Positions 62,448-64,000 of a DNA stretch of 64,000 nucleotides are shown piece by piece. This DNA comes from Metabacillus idriensis (GTDB taxonomy: Bacteria; Bacillota; Bacilli; Bacillales; Bacillaceae). The DNA lies in assembly GCF_009674765.1 (NCBI RefSeq), contig NZ_WKKF01000012.1:30135-94134 (forward strand), written 5' to 3'. A program made the translations under genes and the position numbers. Positions within the stretch are counted from its first letter, which is position 1, and every line of letters starts with the position of its first letter. The notes under the pieces are model-generated. The model saw only the letters and a list, made by a program, of their open reading frames with translations, did no database searches and had not been told where the DNA came from.

Positions 62448-63350
62448 ATGTCTGAGAAAACCTATAAACAGCAATATGAACTTGCTAATCTTATTGAGTG
62501 CTTTTCAAAACAGGACGGTGTTCACCCTACGCCTATTCCATCTTTATTTCTCATCCGTGAATCCATTATTACTGAACCCATTTCTAGAGTTAACGAGCCG
62601 TCTTTTTGCATGATCCTCCAAGGAGAGAAGGAGGTATTATTGGGAGAGGAACGCTTTTTGTATGGTCCTGGTAATTATATTGTGGCATCCGTTGACTTGC
62701 CAGTTACAGGACAAGTGATCAAAGCCTCAACAGAATTTCCCTATTTAGCTCTCAAACTTGAATTTACACCGAGCCAAGTTTTAGAAGTATTAAATGATAC
62801 AAATATTCATTTTGGACAGGGAAAGAACACTAAACGAGCTATGTTTGTTAGCGAAGTAGAACCTTCTTTGTTGGATGCAGTACTGAGACTAGCTTCTTTA
62901 TTAAAAAATCAGAAACATATCCCCGTTCTTTCTCTATTATTTAAAAAAGAAATTATCTATTGGATTTTACAAGGACCTCATGGCGAAGCGCTTGAACAAA
63001 TGGCATTAGAAGGCAGCAATGCCTCTAGGATAAGAGAGGTTATAGACTATATCAATATTAATTATGAAAAGCCTTTTCGAATAGAAGAACTTGCAGAAAT
63101 AGCGAATATGAGTGTTTCATCGATACATCGACATTTTAAAGAGGTAACGGCTATGAGTCCCATTCAGTTTCAAAAACAACTGAGACTGCAGGAAGCTAGG
63201 CGCTTACTATTAGCAGATTCAACAGATGTAGCTGATGTTGCACTCAGGGTGGGGTACGAAAGTCAATCGCAATTCAGTCGAGAATATTCCCGAATGTTCG
63301 GCTTTCCGCCTAGAGTAGATGTAAAACGAATGAGAGAGAACTACGTTTAA
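62448..63350 (+). CDS. AraC-family regulator (AraC_N type)
   Basis: 300 aa. The N-terminal AraC_N cupin-like domain (EPSFCMILQGEKEVLLGEER, 20 residues; YIVASVDLPVTGQV) precedes two HTH motifs (RIEELAEIANMSVSSIHRHF; DVADVALRVGYESQSQFSRE). This subgroup typically activates a neighbouring reductase in response to aldehydes. AAGGAG precedes the ATG. It probably controls the divergent aldo/keto reductase. Confidence 0.9.
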   Translation: MSEKTYKQQYELANLIECFSKQDGVHPTPIPSLFLIRESIITEPISRVNEPSFCMILQGEKEVLLGEERFLYGPGNYIVASVDLPVTGQVIKASTEFPYLALKLEFTPSQVLEVLNDTNIHFGQGKNTKRAMFVSEVEPSLLDAVLRLASLLKNQKHIPVLSLLFKKEIIYWILQGPHGEALEQMALEGSNASRIREVIDYININYEKPFRIEELAEIANMSVSSIHRHFKEVTAMSPIQFQKQLRLQEARRLLLADSTDVADVALRVGYESQSQFSREYSRMFGFPPRVDVKRMRENYV

Positions 63351-63423
63351 ATTAAGAATGACTACAGATTGTAAAAGGTTTTAATTGAAGTTAAGGGTGC
63401 TTTTCTTCATAAGGATCTTCAGC

Positions 63424-63514
63424 ATTCGGCGCTATTCTTCGATAAGACAACATAAATGATCTTCAACAATCAGGGGCGTTAATTTAAGAAAAATTAACGC
63501 TCTTCTTTATCGAA
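63424..63514 (+). repeat. Dispersed intergenic repeat, copy 2
   Basis: TTCTTCGATAAGACAACATA, then CTTCAACAATCAGGGGCGTT and a perfect 10-bp hairpin (GCGTTAATTT, AAGAA, AAATTAACGC) with a pyrimidine tail. Matches the block order at 26459-26552. Here it could end the AraC transcript. 63515-63691 holds nothing else convincing. Confidence 0.75.
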
Positions 63515-63691
63515 TTGTTCAAATATCTAGTGCTATATAGATTGGCTAGCAACCGATTGTGAATACAATAATAGTTGAAATTGATGGATTTTTATCATCA
63601 AATACTGATTACAGGAAGAAAACGTTCGAAACAAGAGTTAAAGCATTAGAAAAAGAGTCGGCAAAGCGACCCTCTATAAGAGTCTCCGTGT

Positions 63692-64000
63692 TTAACTTAA
63701 TAAGTATTTATTCAATGCTTGTTGTAAAGTTCCCAATGTTTGTGCTTTTTCATTTAATCTCATTCCTACGCTTATCATATTTTTAACCACTTCAGCTCTT
63801 AACCCGGTAATTACAGTGTCACATCCCATTAATGAAGTGCTGTCTATAATCCTCATTAAATGATCAATTACTTCCGGCTCCATTTTCATAATTCCAGATA
63901 AGTCCATAATCAATGTTTGAATACGTGTTTTTCCAATCTCTATTAAAACTTTTTCCTCGAGAATATTCGTTCGGTAAAGATCAACCGCACCAATTAACGG
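63692..64000 (-). CDS. STAS-domain protein, C-terminal part (cut by the window edge)
   Basis: The last 102 residues of a gene that continues past the right edge. The visible part starts PLIGAVDLYRTNILEEKVLI and goes on IMDLSGIMKMEPEVIDHLM, then VITGLRAEVVKNMISVG: an RsbR-type STAS domain. The ITGLRAE threonine is kept, but the other usual phosphorylation threonine is not visible (KMEPEV). With the V4R/STAS protein at 5726 it suggests several stressosome components in this genome. Confidence 0.8.
   Translation of the reverse strand, partial: PLIGAVDLYRTNILEEKVLIEIGKTRIQTLIMDLSGIMKMEPEVIDHLMRIIDSTSLMGCDTVITGLRAEVVKNMISVGMRLNEKAQTLGTLQQALNKYLLS

Noticed and set aside
63559-63786. 75-codon plus-strand ORF
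   Set aside because: It has no ribosome site and its second half lies over the minus-strand STAS gene, which is clearly coding.

Overview
The window looks like a chromosomal segment of an aerobic, endospore-forming Bacillaceae bacterium (Bacillus/Metabacillus type). The reasons are low GC, strong AGGAGG-type ribosome binding sites, frequent TTG/GTG starts, many rho-independent terminators, two ger germinant-receptor operons, stressosome-like STAS proteins and several genes with close Bacillus subtilis counterparts. No rRNA, tRNA or CRISPR array was seen. The species cannot be named from the sequence alone.

Layout. 1-864: a non-coding array of 17 units with an exact 52-bp period, running off the left edge. 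0.9-9 kb: SET-domain protein, membrane protein, PEP carboxylase (ppc), Nudix hydrolase, V4R/STAS sensor, GNAT and unknown gene, and an IS1595-family transposase. 9.3-16.7 kb: a yknW/yknX-like pair, secreted GDPD, GNAT, an ABC exporter preceded by a leader-peptide-like ORF, and a DinB protein. 17-20 kb: MurNAc recycling (murQ and a PTS IIBCA). 20.4-24.4 kb: glycolate oxidase glcD/glcF with a CdaR-type regulator. 24.6-27 kb: VOC protein, a DUF2089/SHOCT operon and a GNAT remnant. 27-37.6 kb: two ger operons (order A-C-B) on opposite strands, each next to a small two-helix membrane protein, with a DUF3231 protein between them. 38-45 kb: small accessory genes, SelO, and several frameshifted genes, including a duplicated GNAT. 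45-48.5 kb: FadR-type regulator, FAD 2-hydroxyacid dehydrogenase and BASS-family transporter, with a pair of FadR-like operators. 49-57.2 kb: VanZ-like protein, aldo/keto reductase, then a LacI regulator, PhyH-type dioxygenase and ribose-type ABC importer, followed by a decayed operon whose promoter carries nearly the same operator. 57.2-63.4 kb: adhR/adhA aldehyde-stress pair, a Rieske fusion protein, and a divergent aldo/keto reductase/AraC pair. The window ends inside a second STAS protein.

How the genes work together. Most modules are a regulator plus its catabolic or stress target: CdaR-glcDF, FadR-LDHD-BASS, LacI-PhyH-ABC, AdhR-AdhA and AraC-AKR. The two ger operons supply germinant sensing in the spore inner membrane. 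The most novel-looking signals are the 52-bp palindromic array at the left end, the leader ORF plus RBS-masking hairpin in front of the ABC exporter, the twin LacI-type operators 5 kb apart (one serving a decayed operon), the Rieske protein fused to a large histidine-rich helical region, and large imperfect-palindrome intergenic elements sharing a module.
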